This document shows positions 18,510 to 26,730 of a stretch of DNA of 64,000 nt, one piece after another. Both the position numbers and the translations under genes were made by a program. The stretch lies in contig NZ_JAJMPA010000001.1 in assembly GCF_020991475.1 (NCBI RefSeq), positions 806,001-870,000 on the forward strand. Direction: 5' to 3'. Position 1 is the stretch's first letter. Each line of letters opens with the position of its first letter. Source of the DNA: Pedobacter sp. MC2016-14. Its GTDB lineage: Bacteria; Bacteroidota; Bacteroidia; Sphingobacteriales; Sphingobacteriaceae. The notes below the pieces were generated by a model that was not told the origin of the DNA, ran no database searches, and worked only from the letters and a program-made list of their open reading frames with translations.

Positions 18510-19070
18510 ATGAAGTTACCAATTGTAGCCTACGGCGACCCTGTTTTAAGAAAAGTGTGCACCGACATCGATAAAAACTATCCTGAATTGAATCAGCTGA
18601 TCAGTAATATGTTTGATACGATGTATGCTGCCAGTGGCGTTGGTTTGGCCGCACCGCAAATTGGATTGCCTATACGTCTTTTCATTGTAGATACAGGCGA
18701 AGATGAGGATGGCAATAATGGTTATAAAAAGGTTTTTATTAACGCAGAGATTCTGGATGAAACTGGTGAGCCCTGGGCATTTAACGAGGGCTGCTTAAGT
18801 ATTCCTGATGTTAGGGAAGATGTATTTAGGAAACCTAATGTCCTGATCCGCTATTATGATGAGAACTGGATCTTACATGAGGATGAGGTTACAGGTATGC
18901 CTGCCCGTGTAATACAACATGAATACGACCACATTGAAGGTAAGTTATTTACAGACACTTTAAGTTTACTGCGTAAGAGGATGCTAAAATCCAAGTTGGA
19001 CGGGATCTCAAAAGGAAATGTAAAAACGGATTATAAAATGAAGTTTCCGCAGCAGAACAAGAAAAGGTAA
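18510..19070 (+). CDS. def: Peptide deformylase
   Basis: This 186-residue metalloenzyme removes the N-formyl group from new polypeptides. The three signature motifs are present in order: GVGLAAPQIG, EGCLSIP (Cys metal ligand) and QHEYDH (HExxH, two His ligands and the catalytic Glu). Start choice: the open frame extends back to a TTG at 18495, but the -7 element TACTTTTG covers that region, so the ATG at 18510 (MKLPIVAYGDPVLRK) is preferred and matches family N-termini. Confidence 0.97.
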   Translation: MKLPIVAYGDPVLRKVCTDIDKNYPELNQLISNMFDTMYAASGVGLAAPQIGLPIRLFIVDTGEDEDGNNGYKKVFINAEILDETGEPWAFNEGCLSIPDVREDVFRKPNVLIRYYDENWILHEDEVTGMPARVIQHEYDHIEGKLFTDTLSLLRKRMLKSKLDGISKGNVKTDYKMKFPQQNKKR

Positions 19071-19080
19071 ACTGCGCAAA

Positions 19081-19722
19081 TTAATTGTTTTCCTGACGCG
19101 TTTTGTCTCCGCTAAATATTTGCTCCATTAATCTGCCCCATGCAAATGGGTTTAACAGGGGATTGGTTTGTACCATGTTTTTATTTAGCGCCCTATCGTG
19201 ATTTAAACGCCAGTTGATGTTAGAAATTTCTCCGGCATCTCTGGATAACGTTTGGCCCATAGTCCTGATGCTTTGTCCTGAGAGGTTTTTCCTGGCAATT
19301 TCTACATCATCATCTGCAATCTTCATGGCTAAAAAATCTTTGGTAAAATCTTCTGTTGTTGCCCATGGATAAACACGCACTGCCGGAAGATAATTGATCT
19401 CCAGTTTTAACTTTACCATTACGGTAAACCGATCTTCTTTCAGCCCTGCAGGTATTACTACGGTAGTTTTTGAATAACCAACAGCAGTATACAATAAACT
19501 ATCTCCAGGATGGGCAATAAAGGAAAAATAGCCTTTATAATTGGCCGCATACATCTGCCCCTTGTTAGAAAGATTTGTAATGGTAACATACGGTACAACA
19601 TTGTTGCTGTCTACATCCGTAATTACGCCCGAAAATTGGACAAGCCTGTTCCCTGTAGGTATCTGTTGTGCAAATACCCCCGTTACAATAAGAAGTAATA
19701 TCAGGGTTAGGTTGTACTTCAT
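19081..19722 (-). CDS. Secreted CarboxypepD_reg-like domain protein
   Basis: A 213-residue product with signal peptide MKYNLTLILLLIVTGVFAQ and a CarboxypepD_reg-like beta-sandwich (about 28-110; SGVITDVDSNNVVPYVTITN, YFSFIAHPGDSLLYTAVGY). The C-terminal half (PWATTEDFTKDFLAMKIADD) is conserved in Bacteroidota proteins of this type but has no assigned role. A -7 element sits 4 nt before the ATG. It converges on def with a 10-nt spacer. Layout resembles the protein at 7811-8560. Confidence 0.84.
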   Translation of the reverse strand: MKYNLTLILLLIVTGVFAQQIPTGNRLVQFSGVITDVDSNNVVPYVTITNLSNKGQMYAANYKGYFSFIAHPGDSLLYTAVGYSKTTVVIPAGLKEDRFTVMVKLKLEINYLPAVRVYPWATTEDFTKDFLAMKIADDDVEIARKNLSGQSIRTMGQTLSRDAGEISNINWRLNHDRALNKNMVQTNPLLNPFAWGRLMEQIFSGDKTRQENN

Positions 19723-19726
19723 ACCA

Positions 19727-19734
19727 CAAATGTA
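19727..19734 (-). promoter_or_regulatory. Putative -7 element 4 nt before the 19722 start codon
   Basis: On the minus strand TACATTTG (exact TAnnTTTG) is followed by TGGT and the ATG. No clear -33 element. It predicts a leaderless transcript. Confidence 0.42.
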
Positions 19735-19775
19735 TTGGTTAATACACCAGCAGGCAGTTAAATATTGTTAAATAT

Positions 19776-20021
19776 TTAAACCGTCTCTGTGAGGTTAATG
19801 GCTACAACGCCAGTAATTTCCGGCACTGCTTTCACAATTGCTTGTTCTATTCCTGCCTTCATCGTCATAAAACTCATTTTACAAGATCCGCAGTTACCCA
19901 ATAACTTCAATTTAACAACATTTTCCGCTGTAATCTCTTCTATAGCAACATCTCCCCCATCGGCCATTAAATATGGCCTTATGGTTTCCAAAGCTTGCTC
20001 AACTCTTTCTGTTAGATTCAT
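19776..20021 (-). CDS. NifU-like C-terminal domain Fe-S scaffold/carrier
   Basis: The 81-residue product is a stand-alone NifU_C domain: VEQALETIRPYLMADGGDV followed by VKLKLLGNCGSCKMSFMTM, where CxxC can hold a 4Fe-4S cluster between two monomers. Such Nfu proteins carry clusters to target enzymes. It lies 33 nt downstream of mrp on the same strand, so the two Fe-S factors probably share a transcript. The N-terminal NifU or NfuA-degenerate domains are absent, as is common for short Nfu proteins. Confidence 0.94.
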   Translation of the reverse strand: MNLTERVEQALETIRPYLMADGGDVAIEEITAENVVKLKLLGNCGSCKMSFMTMKAGIEQAIVKAVPEITGVVAINLTETV

Positions 20022-20054
20022 TTCTTGGTTTTAAAATATAAAAATACAAATTTT

Positions 20055-21131
20055 TTAGCAATTAACCGCTTGCGCATTATTAACGGCTACTTGCTGTGCT
20101 ATCCTTCCTGCGATCTCCGCAAAAGCGATCGCAGTTTTATTTGCTCTGTCTAAAGCAATAGGTGTACCACGATCTCCTGCTTCGGTAATACCCTGCACAA
20201 TTGGAATTTCTCCTAAAAATGGCACCTGGAAAGATTCAGCCAGTTCCCTTCCGCCATTTTTGCCAAAAATATAATATTTATTATCCGGTAGCTCCTCAGG
20301 AGTAAAATAGGCCATATTTTCAATAACCCCCAATACAGGAATGTTAATGCCAGGCATTTTAAACATGGCAAGGCCTTTTCTGGTATCTGCCAAAGCTACC
20401 TGCTGAGGTGTAGTTACAATAACAGCTCCGGAAATAGGAAAGCTTTGGGTAATGGTAATGTGAATATCGCCAGTTCCCGGTGGAAGGTCTACAATAAGAT
20501 AATCCAACTCTCCCCAGTCTGCATCATTAAACAGCTGTTTTATGGCATTAGAAGCCATAGGCCCACGCCATGGCACGGGTTGATCCGGATCGGAAAAGAA
20601 ACCCAGCGAAAGCAACTTGACGCCAAACTTTTCAATTGGAAGAATTAAAGTCTTGCCCCCTGCTGTTTCTCTTGCACTTGGCTTGGCTCCGTTTAACCCA
20701 AACATGATGGGTACCGAAGGTCCGTAAATATCAGCATCTATTAATCCGGTTTTAGCACCATCTGCAGCCAAAGAGACGGCCAGGTTACTTGCCACTGTAG
20801 ATTTTCCAACTCCTCCTTTTCCTGAAGAAACTAAAATGATGTTTTTGATGTTATTCAATTGCGTAGTATCAACTGGTTTAGTTACCCTTGACGTAATGTT
20901 AATTTGAATTTCTGCTTCCTGATCTACAAAATGCTTAATTGCGTTAAAGCAGGCGTTTTTGAGCATGTCTTTTAAAGGACATGCAGGTGTAGTCAATTCA
21001 AGTGTAAAGGATATTTTTTTATCTTCAATTTTTAGGTCTTTGATCATGTTGAGTGTAACCAGATCTTTTTTAAGATCAGGGTCTTCCACATTTCTTAGGG
21101 CTGCTAAAACTTGTTCGTTGCTAATTATCAT
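20055..21131 (-). CDS. mrp: Mrp/ApbC/NBP35-family Fe-S carrier P-loop ATPase
   Basis: The 358-residue protein has an N-terminal MIP18/DUF59 domain (about 1-85; TTPACPLKDM) and a deviant Walker A ATPase domain (VSSGKGGVGKST, GLIDADIYGPSVP, LIVDLPPGTGDIH). Mrp proteins dimerise and shuttle Fe-S clusters. The family normally has a CxxC between ENMSYF and the YIFG segment; here it reads ENMAYFTPEELPDNKYYIFG, without cysteines. The neighbouring NifU-like gene downstream supports an Fe-S role. A -7 element lies 4 nt before the ATG, which suggests a leaderless message. Confidence 0.95.
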   Translation of the reverse strand: MIISNEQVLAALRNVEDPDLKKDLVTLNMIKDLKIEDKKISFTLELTTPACPLKDMLKNACFNAIKHFVDQEAEIQINITSRVTKPVDTTQLNNIKNIILVSSGKGGVGKSTVASNLAVSLAADGAKTGLIDADIYGPSVPIMFGLNGAKPSARETAGGKTLILPIEKFGVKLLSLGFFSDPDQPVPWRGPMASNAIKQLFNDADWGELDYLIVDLPPGTGDIHITITQSFPISGAVIVTTPQQVALADTRKGLAMFKMPGINIPVLGVIENMAYFTPEELPDNKYYIFGKNGGRELAESFQVPFLGEIPIVQGITEAGDRGTPIALDRANKTAIAFAEIAGRIAQQVAVNNAQAVNC

Positions 21132-21135
21132 TATC

Positions 21136-21143
21136 CAAAATTA
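21136..21143 (-). promoter_or_regulatory. Putative -7 element 4 nt before the mrp start codon
   Basis: On the minus strand TAATTTTG (exact TAnnTTTG) is followed by GATA and the ATG at 21131. The -33 position has no clear TTTG. Confidence 0.42.
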
Positions 21144-21250
21144 ACAAAACCGAGGCACAATTAATTGATTTTAGGCTTTTTAAGCGTAATTTTAACACGA
21201 AATAAACATTTGGAATTAACGTTTCAGGTTATAAACATCTATTTTACAGC

Positions 21251-23401
21251 ATGCAATTCCCAAAAATAACAGTCCCCAAAAAGTATATAAAAATCGGAAT
21301 CTGGATTATAGGCGCTCTAACGGTAGTTTTTCTCATTATGGGCAGCATTGCATATAGCAAAAGGGAAAACCTGTTAAGGCAAATGATGGCTAAAGCCATT
21401 GCCAAAGCAAAGAGGGACTATGGCCTTGATGTAAAAATTGGATCGGCCAACTTTAGCGGATTGAGCACCGTTCATATGACCGCCATTAGTGTGGTGCCAA
21501 AAGACAGAGATACCTTAACCACTATAGCAGACCTTACCATAGGCGTAAAGCTATTGCCTCTTACTTTTGGAAATGTAAAACTCTCCGAGATCAACCTGAA
21601 TTCAGGAAAAATGAATGTGGTATTAAAAGATTCTTTAACAAATCTTGATTTCATACTAAAACGAAAAAAGAAAGACAGTACTGAAACCAATTCCAAGCTG
21701 GAACTTAGTGATTTAGCAGAAAGGGTGCTAAACCAGATTTTGTATAAAATCCCCGATAACATGGAGATCAAAAACCTGACGTTTCAGCTTAATGACAATG
21801 ACACAGCTCAGTTAAAACTGCTAACCACAACGGCAACTATTGATGACGGTGATTTAAAATCTACCATTCTTGTAAATGGAAACGAATCAACCTGGCATTT
21901 AAACGGAACCGTTAAGCCAGGCAAAAAACAGATGGATGTGTTGTTTTTTGCCGATGGCAAAAAAGTTGAATTGCCATTTTTGGAAAGGAAGATGCACGTA
22001 AAACTTAATTTCGATACCATTAGAACCGAAATGAAAAGTGCGGAGTACAGCGGCAGCGATTTTAAAATAACAGGATCCTGGTCTGTAAAAAACCTGCTCA
22101 TTAACCACCCCAAAATTGCATCAAATGACATTGTTGTACCGGACGCTAAAATTGATGCCGACTTGCTGGTAGGAAAAAATTACATTGCACTGGACAGCAC
22201 TTCAACTATATTTTTGAGGCAGGCAGAGCTTCATCCTTATTTAAAATATACACTTTCGCCTAACAAAATCTATGAGGTTAAGCTTCACGCGGCGGAGCAA
22301 GAGGCCCAGAATCTTTTAAATGCTTTTCCGCAGGGACTATTTGAATCCCTGGAGGGCTTAAAGGTAAGTGGCAAGGTAAAATATGATTTAAACTTTTACC
22401 TGGATAGCTCAATCCCAGACAGCGTACAGTTCAACTCTTCCCTTACCCCTTCAAACCTGAAGATATTGAAATGGGGAAAAACAAACCTCCAGAAAATCAA
22501 CAGCAGTTTTGTATATACCCCTTATGAATACGGAAAACCAATGCGCGACATCACCATTGGCCCTTCTAATCCCAATTTCACACCTTTGTCGCAGATCTCG
22601 TCAAATTTTAAAAATGCAGTGTTAACCTCAGAAGACCCCTCATTTTTTACCCATAAAGGCTTTGTACAGGAGTCTATCCGGAGGTCTTTTGCAGTAAATT
22701 TAAAAGAGAAAAAGTTTGTAAGAGGCGGCAGTACAATCTCTATGCAATTGGTAAAAAATGTGTTTTTAAGTCGCAAGAAAACACTTGCACGTAAGGCAGA
22801 AGAGATTCTGATTGTCTGGCTAATCGAAAACAACAGACTGATCAGTAAGCAAAGAATGCTGGAAGTGTATTGCAATATTATTGAAATGGGCCAAAATGTA
22901 TATGGAATTGGCGAAGCATCCAGACATTATTTTAGTAAAAATCCGGCTGACCTAACCATTGGAGAAGGCATCTTTTTTGCCAACATTGTACCGCGGCCAA
23001 AAATTGCACTCTATAAGTTTAGAGGTGATGGTGGCTTAAAAGACTATCTATATCCATACTTTAAATATATGGGCAATATTATGGCGCGCAGGGGGCTTAC
23101 CCCTGTTGATACCAATGGCTATGGCTTTTATAATGTGAGGCTGAGGGAAGGGCTGAGACAATACCTGCTTCCTGATTCTACACCTGTGGATACAAGTGGG
23201 TTTGATGATGAAGAGATGCCCGCCATACAAACTCAGGATGAATCTAAAAATTTGTTTGACAGGATTTTTGGTAAAAAGGATACCACAAATTCATCTGTAC
23301 GACCGGATACCACAAAGAGCAAAAAGCAATTGAGACAGGAACGCAGAGAAGAAAAGCGCAAACAAAAGGAGATGGAAAAGCAAAGCAAACTAGGCGCATA
23401 A
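21251..23401 (+). CDS. GT51 peptidoglycan glycosyltransferase with long N-terminal extension
   Basis: The 716-residue protein has one transmembrane helix (about 12-35), a beta-rich region of about 400 residues with AsmA-like patterns (LDVKIGSANFSGLSTVHMTA, LPLTFGNVKLSEINLNSGK), a GT51 domain (about 440-620) and a charged tail. GT51 motifs are intact: catalytic Glu461 in EDPSFFTHKGF, RGGSTISMQLVKN, ARKAEEI, and the second Glu in YCNIIEMGQNVYGI. No penicillin-binding transpeptidase follows, so it polymerises glycan strands only, from lipid II at the outer face of the inner membrane. It is larger than MtgA (about 240 aa). hpt follows after 2 nt. Confidence 0.92.
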   Translation: MQFPKITVPKKYIKIGIWIIGALTVVFLIMGSIAYSKRENLLRQMMAKAIAKAKRDYGLDVKIGSANFSGLSTVHMTAISVVPKDRDTLTTIADLTIGVKLLPLTFGNVKLSEINLNSGKMNVVLKDSLTNLDFILKRKKKDSTETNSKLELSDLAERVLNQILYKIPDNMEIKNLTFQLNDNDTAQLKLLTTTATIDDGDLKSTILVNGNESTWHLNGTVKPGKKQMDVLFFADGKKVELPFLERKMHVKLNFDTIRTEMKSAEYSGSDFKITGSWSVKNLLINHPKIASNDIVVPDAKIDADLLVGKNYIALDSTSTIFLRQAELHPYLKYTLSPNKIYEVKLHAAEQEAQNLLNAFPQGLFESLEGLKVSGKVKYDLNFYLDSSIPDSVQFNSSLTPSNLKILKWGKTNLQKINSSFVYTPYEYGKPMRDITIGPSNPNFTPLSQISSNFKNAVLTSEDPSFFTHKGFVQESIRRSFAVNLKEKKFVRGGSTISMQLVKNVFLSRKKTLARKAEEILIVWLIENNRLISKQRMLEVYCNIIEMGQNVYGIGEASRHYFSKNPADLTIGEGIFFANIVPRPKIALYKFRGDGGLKDYLYPYFKYMGNIMARRGLTPVDTNGYGFYNVRLREGLRQYLLPDSTPVDTSGFDDEEMPAIQTQDESKNLFDRIFGKKDTTNSSVRPDTTKSKKQLRQERREEKRKQKEMEKQSKLGA

Positions 23402-23403
23402 GT

Positions 23404-23943
23404 ATGAACACCATCCAAATTGCCGATAAAAAATTTGAGCTTTTAATGGAGAATGAAACGATTAACAAAAGGATTCGTTTGATTGGCATTCAGCTCAACG
23501 TAGATTATGAAGACCGCTGCCCTGTATTTATTGGCGTACTTAATGGCAGTTTTATCTTCATGGGCGATTTGCTTAAGGAAATTGAAGTGCCCTGTGAGGT
23601 GGAATTTATTAAGGTATCTTCTTATAGGGGAACTGAAAGCATAGGAACAATTAAAGAAGTGATAGGCCTTCCTGAAAACCTGGGTAACCGGGATGTGATC
23701 ATCGTTGAAGATATTGTGGATACTGGAATCACCATAAAACACATCATTGATCAAGTTTACCTGCAAAAGCCCGCATCAGTAAAAGTTTGTAGCCTGCTGT
23801 ATAAGCCCGCAGCACTGCGCGCTCCCGTTGAGGAACTACAATATACAGGATTTGAAATTCCGAACGATTTTGTAGTAGGCTATGGGCTAGACTATAATGG
23901 TCTGGGTAGAAATCTGAAAGAAATATACCGCGCTATTCTTTAA
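23404..23943 (+). CDS. hpt: Hypoxanthine phosphoribosyltransferase
   Basis: A 179-residue purine-salvage enzyme that makes IMP or GMP from the free base and PRPP. The PRPP-binding motif VIIVEDIVDTGITIKHI and the earlier FIKVSSYRGTES loop (SY motif) identify the HPRT family; FVVGYGLDYNGLGRN is the conserved base-binding end. It starts 2 nt after the GT51 stop, so it is probably cotranscribed, though the functions are unrelated. Length is normal. Confidence 0.96.
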   Translation: MNTIQIADKKFELLMENETINKRIRLIGIQLNVDYEDRCPVFIGVLNGSFIFMGDLLKEIEVPCEVEFIKVSSYRGTESIGTIKEVIGLPENLGNRDVIIVEDIVDTGITIKHIIDQVYLQKPASVKVCSLLYKPAALRAPVEELQYTGFEIPNDFVVGYGLDYNGLGRNLKEIYRAIL

Positions 23944-23984
23944 ATAATTTTTCACATTTTTGCAGCTAACAAACATTTAAATCA

Positions 23985-24644
23985 ATGACCATCCATAAAG
24001 AGGGCTATACCACTATCGCAGTATCTGTACTGTTTATTTTTATTGTAAACGCTGTAATAGATTATAAATTTGCTGACATTACCTGGCTTCGTTATTTTGT
24101 TTATCTCCTTTCTCTGGTGTTATTTGTAACGGTACTACAGTTTTTCAGGAATCCATCCAGATCATTTACGCTATCTCATAATCAGATTATTTGCCCTGCA
24201 GATGGTAAAGTGGTTGTTATAGAAGAAACAGAAGAGGGCGAATATTTTAAAGATAAAAGACTGCAGGTTTCTATATTCATGTCACCAGTAAATGTGCATA
24301 TCAATAGAAATCCTATTTCTGGTATCGTAAAGTTTTTCAAATATCATCCGGGAAAATACCTGGCGGCATGGAATCCGAAATCATCTACAGAGAACGAGCG
24401 TACAACCGTTGTTGTAGAGCATGAAAATGGCACAGCAATACTTTACAGGCAAATTGCCGGCGCATTAGCCAGGCGTATTGTATGGTATGTTAAAGAAGGT
24501 GACGCCGTAGAGCAGGGCAAGGAATTTGGATTTATTAAATTCGGCTCTAGAGTAGATCTCTTTTTACCTCTGGGAACGAAGGTAGACCTACAGTTAAATC
24601 AGGTAGTAAAAGGCGGAATTACAGTTCTTGGAGAACTATCCTAG
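23985..24644 (+). CDS. psd: Phosphatidylserine decarboxylase (short, proenzyme type)
   Basis: The 219-residue product converts phosphatidylserine to phosphatidylethanolamine. It has two N-terminal transmembrane segments (VLFIFIVNAVIDY, YFVYLLSLVLFVTVL), the ICPADGKVVVIEE motif, FMSPVNVHINRNP, and the self-cleavage site KFGSRVDLFLP, where the Ser becomes the pyruvoyl group. It belongs to the short archaeal-type family common in Bacteroidota. It lies 41 nt after hpt and is followed by a good terminator. Confidence 0.95.
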   Translation: MTIHKEGYTTIAVSVLFIFIVNAVIDYKFADITWLRYFVYLLSLVLFVTVLQFFRNPSRSFTLSHNQIICPADGKVVVIEETEEGEYFKDKRLQVSIFMSPVNVHINRNPISGIVKFFKYHPGKYLAAWNPKSSTENERTTVVVEHENGTAILYRQIAGALARRIVWYVKEGDAVEQGKEFGFIKFGSRVDLFLPLGTKVDLQLNQVVKGGITVLGELS

Positions 24645-24669
24645 CGAAGTATAACTTATAAAAAGGACA

Positions 24670-24696
24670 AGCGGTCAGAAATGGCCGCTTTTTTTT
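24670..24696 (+). terminator. Terminator downstream of psd
   Basis: Stem AGCGGTC / GGCCGCT (one wobble pair), loop AGAAAT, then eight T. It lies 25 nt after the psd stop. Confidence 0.85.
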
Positions 24697-24724
24697 GTAC
24701 CTGGTTTTAAATAATTTAGGCCAA

Positions 24725-24757
24725 CAAAAAAACCCCACTGATATCATCAGTGAGGTT
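24725..24757 (-). terminator. Terminator downstream of rplS
   Basis: On the minus strand an inverted repeat AACCTCACTGAT ... ATCAGTGGGGTT with one wobble pair is followed by T7. It faces the psd terminator from the other side. Confidence 0.85.
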
Positions 24758-24775
24758 CGTATATCGACAGGTAAA

Positions 24776-25123
24776 TTAAACCCTTTTTGACTTGATACGA
24801 GCAGCTTTACCAGTTAGTTCACGTAGGTAGAATAATTTCGACCTGCGTACTTTACCGTGGCTGTTTACTTCTACTTTGTCAATGTTTGGAGAGTTGATAG
24901 GGAAAATACGTTCCACACCAACACCGTTAGACATTTTACGAACTGTAAAAGTTTCGCTAGCACCTGTACTGTTACGTTGCAGTACTACACCTTGATAAAT
25001 TTGAATACGTTCTTTGTTACCTTCACGTATTTTATAGTGAACACTAACTGTATCTCCTGATTTGAATGCAGGAAACTCATTTTTTGCGATTACCTGCTCT
25101 TCAACAAATTTTACTAAATCCAT
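24776..25123 (-). CDS. rplS: 50S ribosomal protein L19
   Basis: The 115-residue product matches L19: [11 protein letters not shown] at the start, [45 protein letters not shown] and KLFYLREL. It sits at the 30S-50S interface. In many bacteria rplS is in the rpsP-rimM-trmD-rplS operon; here two small genes separate it from trmD, it has its own leader hairpin and its own terminator, so it is a separate unit. Confidence 0.99.
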   Translation of the reverse strand: MDLVKFVEEQVIAKNEFPAFKSGDTVSVHYKIREGNKERIQIYQGVVLQRNSTGASETFTVRKMSNGVGVERIFPINSPNIDKVEVNSHGKVRRSKLFYLRELTGKAARIKSKRV

Positions 25124-25140
25124 GATATTAAGCTATTAAG

Positions 25141-25165
25141 CCGACTTTTTGTTGTTTAAAATCGG
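25141..25165 (-). promoter_or_regulatory. Hairpin in the rplS leader
   Basis: CCGA-C-TTTT ... AAAA-TCGG forms an eight-pair stem with a bulged base, 17 nt upstream of the rplS ATG. It could be a protein-binding leader structure; the sequence alone does not prove it. Confidence 0.3.
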
Positions 25166-25213
25166 ACTGCAATATTAGGAATATTTTTTCAAAAAAAAAA
25201 GTGAATTTCGTTT

Positions 25214-25242
25214 TTTTCCACATTATTTTAATTTTCCACATT
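25214..25242. repeat. Two direct copies of TTTTCCACATT, 18 bp apart
   Basis: The 11-mer occurs at 25214-25224 and 25232-25242 in an AT-rich gap between rplS and the 25290 gene. Each contains TTTTCCACA, a known weak variant of the DnaA box. The role is unknown: operator, DnaA-type sites or chance in AT-rich DNA. Confidence 0.4.
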
Positions 25243-25289
25243 TTGGTGCTAAAATTAATGATCGGGGCATGTAAGCATTCCCAGGCTTT

Positions 25290-25559
25290 TCACTGCTTTG
25301 CCATTGCTTTAAGACTTATTCCAGTAAGCTTAAAATTCTGAAGGCCTCCAGACTCGAGCTCAAATAAAATTTCCATCATCTTTACTTTTTCGTAAGGAAT
25401 ATCTTGCTTATCACCTATTTCTATGCTTCGGTAATTATGGAAAGTATTAGGCGCTATATTTAGAATCTCGGGAATCATCCTCATTGCAAAACGGTGCTCC
25501 TTGATGGTAAGAAGGTCTAAACATTCATTAATTCTATACTTTTTTTCTGCATTTTCCAT
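25290..25559 (-). CDS. Small regulator-like protein of unknown function
   Basis: An 89-residue, mainly helical product: MENAEKKYRINECLDLLTIK, MRMIPEILNIAPNTFHNYRS, IPYEKVKMMEILFELESGGL. The segment PEILNIAPNTFHNYRSIEIG resembles a helix-turn-helix (two helices around IAPNTF), so DNA binding is plausible but not proven. It is divergent from the 25683 gene; both seem to be small regulators sharing a 123-bp intergenic region with an 8-bp direct repeat. I do not recognise a named family. Confidence 0.65.
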   Translation of the reverse strand: MENAEKKYRINECLDLLTIKEHRFAMRMIPEILNIAPNTFHNYRSIEIGDKQDIPYEKVKMMEILFELESGGLQNFKLTGISLKAMAKQ

Positions 25560-25599
25560 TCGTGTTCATCGGTTAATTTAAAATTTTATCTATTTTTAT

Positions 25600-25627
25600 C
25601 ACAATATATTGCCAACACACACAATAT
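25600..25627. repeat. Two CACAATAT repeats 20 bp apart between divergent small regulators
   Basis: CACAATAT at 25600-25607 and 25620-25627 is repeated in direct orientation with a 20-bp period, about two helical turns. The position, near the middle of the divergent gap, suits an operator for one of the flanking genes. Confidence 0.4.
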
Positions 25628-25682
25628 TAAGGCTAATATACATATTATTTTTATTGTTTTTACCAGATTTACCAATTATTCT

Positions 25683-26045
25683 ATGGCTTTAAAAAGTATT
25701 GTTGATGATTTATTATTAAGTAAAAACAGATCTTTAACCTGGCTGTCAAAAGAAATGTCGAAAACTTTTGACGGGCTAAAGCTTAGCCTAAATAAGGAAA
25801 CTTTGAAATATAAAGACTTGATATTAATGGCGAAGGTTTTAGAGGTGCATCCTGCGATGCTGTTTAAGTCTGATAGCGTAGTTAACTATGGCAACAACGA
25901 CACCTACCCTATGCTATCAGAGGAAGAAGCTAAATATAGCGACTTGAAAGGCAACCTTAAAAATTGCAGGGAAATGGTATCTGCACTGAAAGATCAGATA
26001 AAAGATAAAGAAAAGATTATAATACTGCTCAGTAAGGACAGTTAA
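25683..26045 (+). CDS. Small helix-turn-helix-like protein of unknown function
   Basis: A 120-residue product with an Xre-like arrangement of helices ([40 protein letters not shown]) followed by a linker and a C-terminal coiled-coil segment ([20 protein letters not shown], then [10 protein letters not shown]). This resembles small phage-type or Bacteroidota-specific regulators that dimerise by a coiled coil. It is divergent from the 25290 gene, and its stop overlaps the trmD stop by 4 nt on the opposite strand. No family name is assigned. Confidence 0.65.
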   Translation: MALKSIVDDLLLSKNRSLTWLSKEMSKTFDGLKLSLNKETLKYKDLILMAKVLEVHPAMLFKSDSVVNYGNNDTYPMLSEEEAKYSDLKGNLKNCREMVSALKDQIKDKEKIIILLSKDS

Positions 26046-26716
26046 TCTAAGAGATCAGGCCTTCTTTGTTTAGTTCTGTCAAGCGCTTGTTCATGTCGCC
26101 ATTCATTGATTTTAGCCTCGTGGCCGCTCAATAATATATCAGGAACTTTATGCCCGTTCCAGTCTGCCGGACGTGTGTATACAGGGGCATCAAGTAATTC
26201 TCCCTGGAAACTATCAGATAAGGCAGAAGTCTCATCGCCTATAACACCAGGAATCAACCTGATTATTGCATCCACCAAAACTGCTGCAGGTAATTCTCCA
26301 CCAGAAAGGACATAATCGCCAATAGATATTTCGCGGGTTACAAATAAATCCCTGATGCGCTGGTCAATTCCTTTATAATGTCCGCAGAGGATCATCACAT
26401 TTCCTTTTCCTGAAAGCTCATTTGCAATAGACTGGTTAAGTGTAACCCCATCAGGGCTCATGAAAATGATTTCGTCGTACTCCCGTTCCTGCTTTAAGGA
26501 TTCAATACATTTTGCAAATGGCGCAATAGACATCACCATCCCGCTTCCACCTCCGTAAGGATAATCGTCCACACTCTTTTGTTTATTCTCAGAATAATCC
26601 CTAAGGTTATGGACTACAATTTCTGCAATTCCCTTTTTTTGCGCACGCTGTAATATGGAATGAGCAAAAGGACTTTGCAGAAGATCAGGTAAAACGGAAA
26701 TGATATCAAAACGCAT
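26042..26716 (-). CDS. trmD: tRNA (guanine-37 N1)-methyltransferase
   Basis: The 224-residue SPOUT enzyme methylates G37 next to the anticodon of tRNAs reading CNN/GNN-type codons and prevents frameshifting. Conserved motifs: [37 protein letters not shown] and [13 protein letters not shown] (the trefoil knot SAM site). It follows rimM by 14 nt in the rpsP-rimM-trmD order and is the last gene of that run. Its 3' end overlaps the convergent 25683 gene by 4 nt. Confidence 0.98.
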   Translation of the reverse strand: MRFDIISVLPDLLQSPFAHSILQRAQKKGIAEIVVHNLRDYSENKQKSVDDYPYGGGSGMVMSIAPFAKCIESLKQEREYDEIIFMSPDGVTLNQSIANELSGKGNVMILCGHYKGIDQRIRDLFVTREISIGDYVLSGGELPAAVLVDAIIRLIPGVIGDETSALSDSFQGELLDAPVYTRPADWNGHKVPDILLSGHEAKINEWRHEQALDRTKQRRPDLLD

Positions 26717-26730
26717 AGACGAAGATAAGA

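Noticed and set aside
25124..25289. Replication origin in the AT-rich gap
   Set aside because: Only two weak DnaA-like boxes; no cluster, no dnaA and no perfect box in the gap.
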